DNA of 59,145 nucleotides, from NCBI GenBank assembly GCA_019746155.1, contig JAIESJ010000226.1, forward strand, positions 1 through 59,145, given 5' to 3'. The translations under genes and the position numbers were made by a program. Of this stretch, positions 40,859 through 50,200 are shown piece by piece. Origin of the DNA: Burkholderiales bacterium (lineage in GTDB: Bacteria > Pseudomonadota > Gammaproteobacteria > Burkholderiales > SG8-41). A model generated the notes under the pieces. The model worked only from the letters and a program-made list of their open reading frames with translations, made no database searches and was not told where the DNA came from. Position 1 is the first letter of the stretch. Each line of letters opens with the position of its first letter.

Positions 40859-41340
40859 TTGCTTTCGAACTTTTCCGGATGAGAGGCGCGGGACGATTGT
40901 GCTCGCTCCGCCGGTCGCATGCAGCCGCATGTGTCCCATGTGCACTTCCGGCCCGCAGGCTGTCGCACGGGTGATATGAGATCTTCAATCGCCGTGCGTA
41001 GACCCATAAGATGACGAATCCGCTGGTCGATCTCGTGCAGGTGCCTTCTCAGGATCTGCTGGTACTCAGGCTGTCGGCTCGGACAGCCTCTGTCTTGGGC
41101 AAGAGCGACCATTTCGCGGATGTCGGCGAGGCTCAGGCCGAACAGCCGCGCATGGTGAATGAACTTCAGCCGGCCCACATCGGCTTCGGTGTAGAGGCGG
41201 TGGCCCGCGGTGTGCACCCCGCCGTTGGTCCGGCCCGCCTTGGGAATCAGACCAATCTCCTCATAGTAGCGGATGGTCTTGACGGATAGGTCGGATGCCT
41301 TGGCTGCCTCGCCGATCGAGAAAGTAACAGGTCGATCCAT
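40657..41340 (-). CDS. MerR-family regulator 2 with C-terminal MCEFCGC extension
   Basis: A 227-aa MerR protein with FSIGEAAKASDLSVKTIRYYEEIG and cysteines in RGCPSRQ and KCTWDTCGC; the usual MerR would end near residue 150. The frame continues without stop into MCEFCGC and a basic low-complexity tail. A strong AAGGAGG five bases before the internal ATG at 40858 suggests a second product. The start at 41340 has AGGAG upstream; a GTG at 41343 is also possible. Confidence 0.88.
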   Translation of the reverse strand: MDRPVTFSIGEAAKASDLSVKTIRYYEEIGLIPKAGRTNGGVHTAGHRLYTEADVGRLKFIHHARLFGLSLADIREMVALAQDRGCPSRQPEYQQILRRHLHEIDQRIRHLMGLRTAIEDLISPVRQPAGRKCTWDTCGCMRPAERAQSSRASHPEKFESKEETMCEFCGCSTGRSSVRRAPKGKALDVRIVAVGRASQARPAREPAQAARASIARSHPGYPDRTEA

Positions 41341-41363
41341 CACAACTCCTTTTCTGCAGCACT

Positions 41364-41394
41364 AACATAAAGCCTCCAGTGGCTGGAGCTTCAA
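41364..41394 (-). promoter_or_regulatory. MerR-type promoter of merR 2 and operon 3
   Basis: Minus strand: -35 TTGAAG (41389-41394), 19-bp spacer containing the CTCCAG-CCA-CTGGAG dyad, and -10 TATGTT (41364-41369). It lies immediately upstream of the merR 2 start, so the regulator probably controls itself and the downstream GGCT/flippase/MFS genes. Confidence 0.88.
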
Positions 41395-41423
41395 GCCCTG
41401 TTGGCTCAGCGCGGTTTGCGCGC

Positions 41424-42404
41424 TCATTTTCCGGGCCGCCACTTCTGGATGCGGTTGTTGCCGAAGTCGGCAACGAACACCGTGCCGTCATCAGCGGCTG
41501 CCACCGCGATCGCGTGATCGAGCTGGCCAGGGCCGCGCCCCTTGGCGCCGAAGCTGGTCAGGAATTCGCCGTCGGCGGTGAATTTCTGAATCCGATGGTT
41601 GTAGAAGTCGGCGACGAAGACGTTGCCGGACTGGTCAAGGGCCACCCGCGTCACCGTCGCGAACCAGCCGTTGAACGGCCCGAAAATGTTCATCGCAAAC
41701 GGCCCGCCCCACTTGCGCCGGAAAGCGCCATCGGGACCGAATACCTGAATGCGGTCGTTGTAGCCGTCCGCCGCGTAGAGCGTGCCGTCAGCGCCGAGGG
41801 CGACGTCGGTGGGATAATTGAACTGTCCCGCCCAGATGCCGATCTTGCCCGTCGTGCCCCATTGCCGGATGAAACTGCCGTCCGCCTTGAGGTGTTGGAT
41901 ACGGTGATTGTAAAAATCGGCGATGAACAGATCGCCGTTGGGCGCCACGGCGATGCCCCCGGGGGCATTAAATTCGCCGGGGCCGCTGCCTGACTTGCCC
42001 ATCGTCCGCTTGGATGTGCCGTCGAGACCGAAAACCTGCACCCGGTCGTTGAAATATTCGGCAACGTAGAGCTCGTTGCCGTGGATCGTGAGATTCATCG
42101 GCCGACCAAGCTTGCCGGGCTCAGTTCCTGGTGCGCCGAATTGACGTTTGAAATGACCGTCCGTGTCGAATACCTGGATGCGGCCGTTGCGGGAGTCGGA
42201 AACAAACACTTCGGCTCTCGCCACAGCGATCCCGGTCGGATCGTTGAACTGTCCCGGGGCGTCACCCTTGCCGCCCCACGCGGTCACGAACTGGTAAGGC
42301 GGTTCTTTCGCCGAAGGAACGAAAGCCACCCAGCCACCCACAGCGAGGAGCGCGAGCGCGATGACAGTATTACGGACAAACTTGAGGACAGTTTTAACGT
42401 TCAT
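41424..42404 (-). CDS. NHL-repeat protein, membrane-anchored
   Basis: A 326-aa protein with an N-terminal anchor (NTVIALALLAVGGWVAF) and five or six NHL repeats, each of the kind GQFNDPTGIAVA...VFVSDSRNGRIQVFD. These form a beta-propeller facing the periplasm. Function unknown; a structural or sensing role in the metal operon is possible. It is the last gene of operon 2, 9 bp after the outer-membrane protein. Confidence 0.87.
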   Translation of the reverse strand: MNVKTVLKFVRNTVIALALLAVGGWVAFVPSAKEPPYQFVTAWGGKGDAPGQFNDPTGIAVARAEVFVSDSRNGRIQVFDTDGHFKRQFGAPGTEPGKLGRPMNLTIHGNELYVAEYFNDRVQVFGLDGTSKRTMGKSGSGPGEFNAPGGIAVAPNGDLFIADFYNHRIQHLKADGSFIRQWGTTGKIGIWAGQFNYPTDVALGADGTLYAADGYNDRIQVFGPDGAFRRKWGGPFAMNIFGPFNGWFATVTRVALDQSGNVFVADFYNHRIQKFTADGEFLTSFGAKGRGPGQLDHAIAVAAADDGTVFVADFGNNRIQKWRPGK

Positions 42405-42413
42405 GCCCGGTGC

Positions 42414-43310
42414 TCAGAAGTTGACCCGGAAGCCCGTGCTGAAAATGTAGTTGTTCTTGAGTGCGATGCCGTTGAGATTTTGCACGACCGGAACCTGAAT
42501 GCCGGCTTCCAGGATCCATTTCTGGGTCACGTATTGCAGTCCGGGCGATAAGAACAGCGTGGTTCCTCCCGAGTTCGGATCATCAACCCCGCCAATCCGG
42601 TTTTTCTCGACACGGACGAGGTTCGCTTCCAGCACACCGTAGAGGAAAGCGGGCACGCCACTACCGAGAGTCCGCGGCCAAAGGCGGTATTGGAAAGAAG
42701 CATCGAGCTTGGCGACGTTACCGAATCTGAAGCCGTTGGCCTCGCGGTTGGCATTGTAGCTCAACTGGCTGTCGATCTGATAAGCGAGCGTTTGATAGGT
42801 GGCCACCACGCCCCCCAGCGCATCCCATGAGCCCGTGCCGGGTTGAATGGGGGACGGAAGACGCCCGAGACCGTCTTGAGCATTATCACGTCCCGTCGGC
42901 GCTTTCACACCTAGGAAGGGGGAGACCCTGAAAGTACGTCCCGGCACATCGCTTTGGTAGGCGGTATAACGGCCAAACAACGTCAAGTCGCCGATGCCCT
43001 GGTCACTACGCGTGACGCGCTGTCCGCCCCTGTCCATGTCGAGACGTTTGTCGAGATAAGGCAGCATCCCGAACAAGGCGACATCCCGGGTTACGCCATA
43101 ACCCAGAACGGAAACGAGTCCGGAAACTTTCATGTCACGGTTTGCCGGGGAGGAATCGCGTGAGTTTTTGTCGTAGATAAACTGCTCGCGCCAGACCATG
43201 CCGCCCTCGTGGACCGGGAGTGCGGTATTGAAGGTGATGGGAGCGCTCCACACCACGCCGACCACGTTCAATGCGGCAAGAACGATGGAGAGGGGTGTGA
43301 ACGCTTTCAT
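42414..43310 (-). CDS. Outer-membrane beta-barrel protein, transporter-like
   Basis: A 298-aa protein with a signal peptide (SIVLAALNVVGVVWSAP) and alternating strands ending ...FSTGFRVNF, a terminal phenylalanine typical of outer-membrane barrels. The LGYGVTRDVALFGMLPYLDKR and GDLTLFGRYTAYQ segments fit the 'transporter' (phenol-MetA-like) family. Substrate unknown. Confidence 0.82.
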   Translation of the reverse strand: MKAFTPLSIVLAALNVVGVVWSAPITFNTALPVHEGGMVWREQFIYDKNSRDSSPANRDMKVSGLVSVLGYGVTRDVALFGMLPYLDKRLDMDRGGQRVTRSDQGIGDLTLFGRYTAYQSDVPGRTFRVSPFLGVKAPTGRDNAQDGLGRLPSPIQPGTGSWDALGGVVATYQTLAYQIDSQLSYNANREANGFRFGNVAKLDASFQYRLWPRTLGSGVPAFLYGVLEANLVRVEKNRIGGVDDPNSGGTTLFLSPGLQYVTQKWILEAGIQVPVVQNLNGIALKNNYIFSTGFRVNF

Positions 43311-43321
43311 GATGCGGTCTC

Positions 43322-43639
43322 CTATTTGGTTTGCGTAGCGGGCTGTACCGGCTCAAATTTACGCAGAGTAAAACCGGCATCCTTGACTGCCCGTTGCGCC
43401 GTAGCTTCATCGAGGCTTGCGCCCTCGGTCATCGTGACATTTACGGTACCGCTGGCGATGTCGACCTCGATCTTCTGGACGCCCTTTATCGCATTGAGTT
43501 TCTTTTCGATGCCATAGGCGCAGAACGGGCAAGCGAGTCCATCTACGCGGAGTTTGTAGGCCTGTTGAGCGGCAAACGCGCTCACTGACATCAACACCAG
43601 ACCCAGGATAAGCACTGTTCGCTGCCAAAAAACTTTCAT
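43322..43639 (-). CDS. MerP-like periplasmic HMA-domain protein
   Basis: A 105-aa exported protein with a signal peptide (TVLILGLVLMSVSAFA) and one HMA domain with the metal site GLACPFCAYGIEKKL at about residues 34-48 (CPFC in place of the classic MTCxxC). It could bind metal released by the YPC ATPase 2. Operon 2. Confidence 0.88.
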   Translation of the reverse strand: MKVFWQRTVLILGLVLMSVSAFAAQQAYKLRVDGLACPFCAYGIEKKLNAIKGVQKIEVDIASGTVNVTMTEGASLDEATAQRAVKDAGFTLRKFEPVQPATQTK

Positions 43640-43670
43640 GATAGAAACCTCCGTATATAAATCATCCGCC

Positions 43671-44177
43671 CTACCTGTGCCCGTCCGGCCAAGTGATCAT
43701 CGGTATATTGATGACTACCCCCGGTTGTTCCACGGTGATTTCGCCTTTTGCGAGGGCCTGTGTCACTTCCGCGGCGCTTTTGAGTTCGCGCGCTTGCTGG
43801 GGTTGTTTCCAGGACACCAGTTTGAGCGCACGTAACGGCGTGTAGCCCGCGTGGCCCGGGGGGTTGTCGAAGACATCGGGCTGGAACTTGAAGGGGCCGT
43901 CACCAGGCACGCCATTGGTGAAAACGTAAACGTTCGCGAGCGCCTCCTTCGGCACACTGGCAAGTGAGGGCACAACGATGACCGGCGAGCCCTTCATGAC
44001 AGTCAGAAGATCCGCCACTTTCGGGTCCGACGCTTCGGTATGAATGAAGCGGATGCGCTGTCCCTCCATGAATCCGTCAACGGGGGGCACGACGAACCCC
44101 GTTTGCTGCCTCGCGACGAGGACGAATGCCCCGATGATCAATGCCACCAGCGCGGTGACAACCAGGTTACGCAACAT
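43671..44177 (-). CDS. Membrane-anchored protein of DUF7482 type
   Basis: A 168-aa protein with an N-terminal anchor (VVTALVALIIGAFVLVA) and a periplasmic domain reading GFMEGQRIRFIHTEASDPKV, GSPVIVVPSLASVP and VYVFTNGVPGDGP. It resembles the DUF7482 family found near metal ATPases; function unknown. The start at 44177 (MLRNLV) is chosen because it begins the anchor. Operon 2. Confidence 0.75.
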   Translation of the reverse strand: MLRNLVVTALVALIIGAFVLVARQQTGFVVPPVDGFMEGQRIRFIHTEASDPKVADLLTVMKGSPVIVVPSLASVPKEALANVYVFTNGVPGDGPFKFQPDVFDNPPGHAGYTPLRALKLVSWKQPQQARELKSAAEVTQALAKGEITVEQPGVVINIPMITWPDGHR

Positions 44178-44201
44178 GAAAATCTCCTTGGACTGACACA
44201 C

Positions 44202-46706
44202 TCATGCGTTTGTCGCCGGCACACCATTAGCACTGACTTCGAAGCCACGCGTTACGATCGCCGCGCGAATACGTTCGGCGTCGGCCTTGTCCGCGTGGTA
44301 GGTGACGGTGACAAGTTTGCGGTCCGGATCACCGCTTACATTTTCAATGCCATCCATCTTCAGCACGGCCTCCGCAATCGAATCGACGCAATGCTCACAG
44401 TGCATGTTGGCAATGGTGTAAGTGACGCTGGCATGCCAGTCGCGGCTCTTGGCCGCCGGCAATAATTTCCCGGCGAACGAGTTGGTGAGTACCGTCGTCA
44501 CGCTTGCGGCCATGGCAATCATTGCCCACACCGGGTGGACGAGACCCGTTACCGCGAGCGGAATCCCGATTGCATTAAAGGAAAACGCGAGTGCAAGGTT
44601 CTGGACGGTCTTGCGGTACGATGCTTTGCCGATCTGGAAAGCGTCATTCACCGCGGCCAGGCGATGCCCTACTAAAACCACATCGGCCGATTCGATCGCG
44701 ATGTCCGTGCCGGCGCCAATCGCGATGCCGACGTCGGCCTGCATGAGGGCCGGGGCATCGTTGATGCCGTCGCCGACGAAGGCCACGCGATATCCCTGCC
44801 GCTGCAGATCCCGCACGGCTTGGGCCTTGTCCTCCGGCAAAACCTCGGCCCGAAACTCCTTGATACCGAGGCGGGTTGTAACCGCACGTGCCGTGCGGTG
44901 ATTGTCGCCAGTGAGCATGACCGGTTCCAGTCCCGCGGCGCGAAGTCCCTCAATGGCCTCTCCGGCGTCAGGCTTAATTTGATCGGCGATGGCGATCAAC
45001 GCAGCCAACCGCCCATCGACCGCGACCGCGATCACTGTGAACCCTGCCTCCTGCATCGATGCTTCACGCTCTTGCATGAATTCGATGCTGATTCCTTGAG
45101 ACTTCACATATGAAGGACTGCCGACGCAAACGCGGCGACCCTCGACCGTTGCTGCAACCCCTCGGCCCGGCACCGCGAGAAAATCCCGAGGATTGGGAAC
45201 CCGGATTTGCGCCGCTGCGGCCGCTGCCACGACGGCACGCGCGAGCGGATGTTCCGATACGCTCTCGACTGCCGCTGCCAAACGTAGCGTTTCGTTTCCG
45301 TCGTGGCCTTCGATCACCACGACTTCCGAGACGGCTGGCTTACCCAGCGTGATCGTGCCGGTCTTGTCGAGGATGATTTTTCGTATGTCTTTCAGGACCT
45401 GAAACGCTTCCGCCGATCGCATCAGAATCCCGCGCTCGGCGGCCATGCCGCCCCCGCGTATCATCGCAAGCGGGGTCGCCATTCCCAAGGCGCACGGATA
45501 TCCCATCACCAGCACCGCCAGCGCCGCAAAGACCGCGCGCGTCCAATCCGCAGCGCCGCTCATCCACCATGCGCCCGCGGTCCAGATGAATACCGCGGCT
45601 GCGGCGAAGAGCAGCACCGCCGGCACGTAGATCTGGAGGATGCGGTCGACCAGCGCGAGTAGTCCGGGCTTGAGCGCGCGCGCTTCTTCGACTTGCCGCG
45701 CCACCTGGCTAAGAAAACCTTCCTCGCCGACCTTGGTCACCCGCACAACCAGGGTGCCGAATTGGACGATGGAGCCGCCAATTACCGCATCGCCTTGGGT
45801 TTTTTCCGCGGGAATCGACTCGCCGGTCACCAGGCTCTCATCCACTCCGGATGCGCCCTCGACCACCATACCGTCCACCGGGATCGATTCGCCCGGGCGG
45901 ACACGAACCAGATCGCCGGGGGTGACTTGCTCTACCGGAACGATTTCTTCCGCGCCGTCCCGAATCACGCGCGCGGTGGCGGGCACCAGCGCCAACAGCT
46001 TGCGCACGGCTTGCGAAGCGCGTGTCCGGACCAGCAACGACACATAGCCGGAGAGCAGGTGGTAAGTCGTGACAAACACCGACACGCCGAAGAAATCGGG
46101 AACCGGAAATGCCGAATAGACGTAGCCGAGGAAACCGCCGGTGAGCCCGGCAAACGCTCCGAATTCCAGCAGCACATGCTGGTTCAAAATACCGCGCCGC
46201 AGGCTCGCCCACGCCATGGTGAGGATATGCCAACCGGGACCGAACATCGTGGAGAGCGCAAGAACCGGCATGAGCCAGTAGAGCGTTGCCATCCCTTGGG
46301 GCGGCAACTGCTCAAGCCACATCAGCGCCATGGCCCCGAGCGATATCGCGGCAAAGCCCGCTGCGACAAGAAGATTCTGCCGCTGCTGCCGGAGTTCGGC
46401 TTCCTGCTCTTCGTAGGCCCGGACCTTGTTCGGGTCGCGCACGGTGTAGCCGAGATCGAGCAGCGTCTCCTTGAGCTTTCCTGGAGTCACGATCGCCGGG
46501 TCGTATTCCACCAGGGCTTCTTCGTGGGCGAGGTTCACGTTCACACCGAGAACCCCGTCCATACGCCCGAGCGCCTGGGTGACGCTCGCCACGCAGAACG
46601 AGCACGCCATGCCGCCGATCTTGAACTGCAATTTGCTCGGCCGGGGGACAGGCGAAAACGTTTCTTGGGCGTTCACCGCCATGATCGGTTCGCCGCGCAG
46701 GCTCAT
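44202..46706 (-). CDS. P1B-type ATPase with YPC motif 2 and two HMA domains
   Basis: An 834-aa heavy-metal ATPase with an N-terminal HMA domain (GGMACSFCVASVTQALG) and, unusually, a second at the C-terminus (IANMHCEHCVDSIAEAVLK). The transmembrane motif is MGYPCALGMATPLA, again YPC not CPC. TGESIPAEK, DKTGTITLGKP, VSEHPLARAV and GDGINDAPALMQADVG are present. Late helices read FNAIGIPLAV and MAASVTTVLTNS. It heads operon 2. A start at 46682 is also possible. Confidence 0.94.
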   Translation of the reverse strand: MSLRGEPIMAVNAQETFSPVPRPSKLQFKIGGMACSFCVASVTQALGRMDGVLGVNVNLAHEEALVEYDPAIVTPGKLKETLLDLGYTVRDPNKVRAYEEQEAELRQQRQNLLVAAGFAAISLGAMALMWLEQLPPQGMATLYWLMPVLALSTMFGPGWHILTMAWASLRRGILNQHVLLEFGAFAGLTGGFLGYVYSAFPVPDFFGVSVFVTTYHLLSGYVSLLVRTRASQAVRKLLALVPATARVIRDGAEEIVPVEQVTPGDLVRVRPGESIPVDGMVVEGASGVDESLVTGESIPAEKTQGDAVIGGSIVQFGTLVVRVTKVGEEGFLSQVARQVEEARALKPGLLALVDRILQIYVPAVLLFAAAAVFIWTAGAWWMSGAADWTRAVFAALAVLVMGYPCALGMATPLAMIRGGGMAAERGILMRSAEAFQVLKDIRKIILDKTGTITLGKPAVSEVVVIEGHDGNETLRLAAAVESVSEHPLARAVVAAAAAAQIRVPNPRDFLAVPGRGVAATVEGRRVCVGSPSYVKSQGISIEFMQEREASMQEAGFTVIAVAVDGRLAALIAIADQIKPDAGEAIEGLRAAGLEPVMLTGDNHRTARAVTTRLGIKEFRAEVLPEDKAQAVRDLQRQGYRVAFVGDGINDAPALMQADVGIAIGAGTDIAIESADVVLVGHRLAAVNDAFQIGKASYRKTVQNLALAFSFNAIGIPLAVTGLVHPVWAMIAMAASVTTVLTNSFAGKLLPAAKSRDWHASVTYTIANMHCEHCVDSIAEAVLKMDGIENVSGDPDRKLVTVTYHADKADAERIRAAIVTRGFEVSANGVPATNA

Positions 46707-46809
46707 CGGGTGCGCCGGTGCGAGCCGGTGCGGGAGCTGGAAGCTGCCATCTCGAATTTCCGCGTTTTTTCCTTGACGCTGCCTCTGTGCCTTCCGGCCG
46801 CAAGCGCCA

Positions 46810-46840
46810 CTCTAGACCTTGGAGCCAAGTCCAAGGTCAA
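46810..46840 (-). promoter_or_regulatory. MerR-type promoter of operon 2
   Basis: Minus strand: -35 TTGACC (46835-46840), 19-bp spacer and -10 CTAGAG (46810-46815). The dyad ACCTTGGA-N6-TCCAAGGT is close to that of the operon 1 promoter, suggesting one regulator for both. Confidence 0.85.
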
Positions 46841-47038
46841 GAGGTTTCTTCGAGTCGTTTGGATCCAGCGCTCAAGTCTTCGGCTCCGCTATTGCGGGTT
46901 CAAACCCCTGGGACAATATTCTTCCGGTTATTTAGGTATCCAAATTGAGCTAGATCAACCGGGTTTCAATCCCGCCGGGCCTTCGTCGATCGCAGGGCAC
47001 AGCGCCTGTGCCCCGGTTCAGCGGTCTTTTCTTGCACG
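46841..47038. other. Intergenic region with FNR-like box and hairpin
   Basis: About 200 bp with no gene. It contains an FNR-like box at 46945-46958 and an inverted repeat GGGCACAG...CTGTGCCC at 46995-47012 after the small gene at 47039, a possible terminator without a clear T-tract. Confidence 0.5.
46945..46958. promoter_or_regulatory. FNR/ANR-like box upstream of YPC ATPase 2
   Basis: TTGAG-CTAG-ATCAA, one mismatch to the consensus and the same CTAG centre as the fnr-hemN box. On the minus strand an AATATT at about 46915-46920 lies near class II spacing, giving a possible second promoter for operon 2. Confidence 0.55.
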
Positions 47039-47188
47039 TCAAGGTTTCTCCGCGCCGGGCTTCGCGGCATCGTGCTCATGCGATTGCGAGGCCTGGTTTG
47101 GCGAATTGTTCGCGCCGTGCGAGCCCATATGGCCACTGGGGCCGACCACAACCAGGAACACGACCATCAGAATCATCATCACTGCCAT
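47039..47188 (-). CDS. Small His/Gly-rich membrane peptide after cusA
   Basis: A 49-aa protein starting MAVMMILMVVFLVVVGPSGH with one transmembrane helix and a short soluble tail QSHEHDAAKPGAEKP. CTGGAG precedes the ATG. It lies 32 bp after the CusA stop on the same strand, so it is probably part of the cus operon. Confidence 0.65.
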   Translation of the reverse strand: MAVMMILMVVFLVVVGPSGHMGSHGANNSPNQASQSHEHDAAKPGAEKP

Positions 47189-47219
47189 TTTTTCTCCAGG
47201 TTAAAAAACATCAAACTGA

Positions 47220-50200
47220 TCAGGCTGACCGAGCTGGCTGCCCGCGCTTGATACCGACCTCCTTCACCAGCGCATAAATCGCCGGAATCACGATCAGGGT
47301 GAGAATCGTGGCGGAGATCATCCCGCCCACCATCGGCGCGGCGATACGGCGCATGACTTCCGAGCCGGTGCCGCTGCCCCACATGATCGGCAGCAAGCCC
47401 GCGATGATGGCAAACACCGTCATCATCAGCGGCCGCACCCGCATCACCGCCCCCTGCATGACGGCGTCGTAGAGGTCGGCGACCGTGACCGGCTCCCTCG
47501 CTACGTGCCGCTTCGCCGTCACCGCGGAGAACGCGTGGTCGAGGTAAATCAGCATCACCACCCCGGTCTCGGCGGCCACGCCTACCAATGCGATAAACCC
47601 GACCGCCACCGCCACGGAGAGGTTGTAGTCAAGCCAGTACATGAGCCACACTCCGCCCACCAGCGAGAAGGGCACCGAGAGCATCACGATCAGCGTTTCC
47701 GTGAGCCGCCTGAAATTCAGATATAGCAGCACGAACACGATCAGTATGGTCAGCGGCACCACTACCGCAAGCTTCGCTTTTGCCCGCTCCATGTATTCAA
47801 ACTGGCCGCTCCAGGTGGCGTAGTAACCCGGTGGGAACCTGACCTGCTCGCGCACCGCCTTCTGCGCGTCGGCCACGTAGCCGCCGATGTCGCGGTCCCG
47901 GATGTCCACGAAGATATACGCCGCCAGCAGCGCGTTCTCGGTGCGGATACCGGGAGGGGCCTTGATCAAACTGACATTTGCAACCTGTCCCAATGGAATC
48001 ATCGCCCCGCCCATGATGGGCACAAGAATCTGGGTGGCGATGGCCTGGGGATCCTGGCGCAGTTCGCGCGGATAGCGCACGGTGACGCCGAACCGTTCCA
48101 GTCCTTCTACCGTCGTGGTCACCATCTCGCCACCCAGGGCGGTGCCGATCACGTCCTGCAAATCGCCCACCGACAACCCATAACGCGCCAGGGCCATGCG
48201 GTCCGGCACAATGTCCAGATAATAGCCGCCGGTGACGCGCTCGGCGTAGGCGCTGGTGGTGCCGGGTACGGTTTTCACGACGCTCTCGATCTCTTTGGCG
48301 AGCGTCTCGATCTCGCCCAGGTCCTTGCCGAACACCTTGATGCCGATGGGGGTGCGGATGCCGGTGGAGAGCATGTCGATGCGGGCCTTGATCGGCATGG
48401 TCCAGGCGTTGCTGACGCCGGGCATCTGCACCGCCTGGTCCATCTCGGCAATCAGTTTGTCGATGGTCATGCCCGGGCGCCATTCGCTCTCCGGCTTGAG
48501 GTTGATCACCGTCTCGAACATTTCAAGCGGCGCGGGATCGGTCGCCGTTGTCGCGCGGCCCGCCTTGCCGAACACCGACTCCACTTCGGGAAACGTCTTG
48601 AGGATCTTGTCCTGGGTCTGCAGCAACTCGCCGGCTTTGGTGACCGACATCGAAGGCAGCGAGGACGGCATATACAACAAGGTTCCCTCGTTCAAGACCG
48701 GCATGAACTCGCTGCCGAGTCTCATTGCGGGGTAGGTGGTCAACCCCAGTACCACCGCGGCCGCAACGAGAACGAGTTTTTTCCAGTGCATCGCCCAGGC
48801 GATGATCGGACGATAGATCCAGATCATAAAGCGCACGATGGGGTTCTTGTGCTCGGGCGGAATATGGCCGCGGATGAAGAGCAGCATCAACACCGGAACC
48901 AGGGTGATGGACAGAAAAGCGGCGCCCGCCATGGCGAAGGTCTTGGTGTAAGCGAGCGGCTTGAACAGCCTGCCTTCCTGGGCTTCCAGGGTGAACACCG
49001 GCAGGAACGAAACGGTGATGATGAGCAGGCTGAAGAACAGCGCCGGCCCCACCTCGCGGCAGGCGGCAATGATCGGTTCGACCCGGGATTGCCCGGGCTT
49101 CAGCCCCTCGAGGTGCTTGTGGGCGTTCTCGATCATCACGATCGCGGCGTCCACCATGGCGCCGATGGCGATCGCGATGCCGCCCAGGCTCATGATATTG
49201 GAATTGAGCCCCATCACGTGCATGGCGATGGCCGCGATCAGGATGCCGATCGGCAGCATGATGATGGCCACCAGCGCGCTGCGCGCATGCAGCAGGAACA
49301 CGATACACACCAGCGCCACGATGACGCTTTCCTCGATCAGGGTCCGTTTCAGATTGTCGATGGCGCGATGGATCAGGTCCGAGCGGTCATAGACCGCCTG
49401 CAGCGACACGCCCTCCGGCAGGCCGCTGGAGATCTCCGCGATCTTGGCCTTCAGATTGTGGATGACGTCAAGCGCGTTTTGACCGTAGCGCGCGACGGCG
49501 ATGCCGGCGACCACCTCGCCTTCGCCGTTCAGTTCCGCGATTCCGCGGCGTTCGTCCGGGGCCAATTCGACCCGCGCCACGTCCCGGATCAGCACCGGCG
49601 TGCCTTTTTCCGCCTTGATCACGAGATTCTCGATGTCTGATATGCCGCGCAGGTAGCCGCGGCCACGCACCACGAATTCGGTCTCCGCCATCTCGATCAC
49701 GCGGCCGCCCACGTCCCGGTTGCTGGCCCGGATGACTTCCACGACCTTCATGAGAGGTATGCCGTAGGCCTGCAGCTTGCGCGGTTCGACTGTGATCTGA
49801 TAGGTCTTGACGAAACCGCCCACACTCGCCACCTCGGCCACGCCCTGGGCCTTGGTGAGCTGGTAGCGCACGAACCAGTCCTGGATCGTGCGCAATTCCG
49901 CGAGCGTCCTCTGCGCTCCGATAACGGCGTACTGGTATACCCAACCCACGCCGGTGGCGTCGGGCCCCAGCGACGGCTTCACCCCCTGCGGCATGCGCCC
50001 GGAGGCAAAGTTGAGGTATTCGAGCACGCGGGAGCGGGCCCAGTAGATGTCGGTGCCGTCCTCGAAAATGACATAGACGAACGACGCGCCGAAACTCGAG
50101 AGCCCCCGTACCACCTTGGATTTCGGCACCGCGAGCATCGCGGTGCTCAACGGATAGGTGATCTGGTCTTCCACCACTTGGGGCGCCTGGCCCGGGTATT

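Noticed and set aside
45693..47204. 503-aa plus-strand frame opposite YPC ATPase 2
   Set aside because: Low-complexity and antisense to a well-supported gene.
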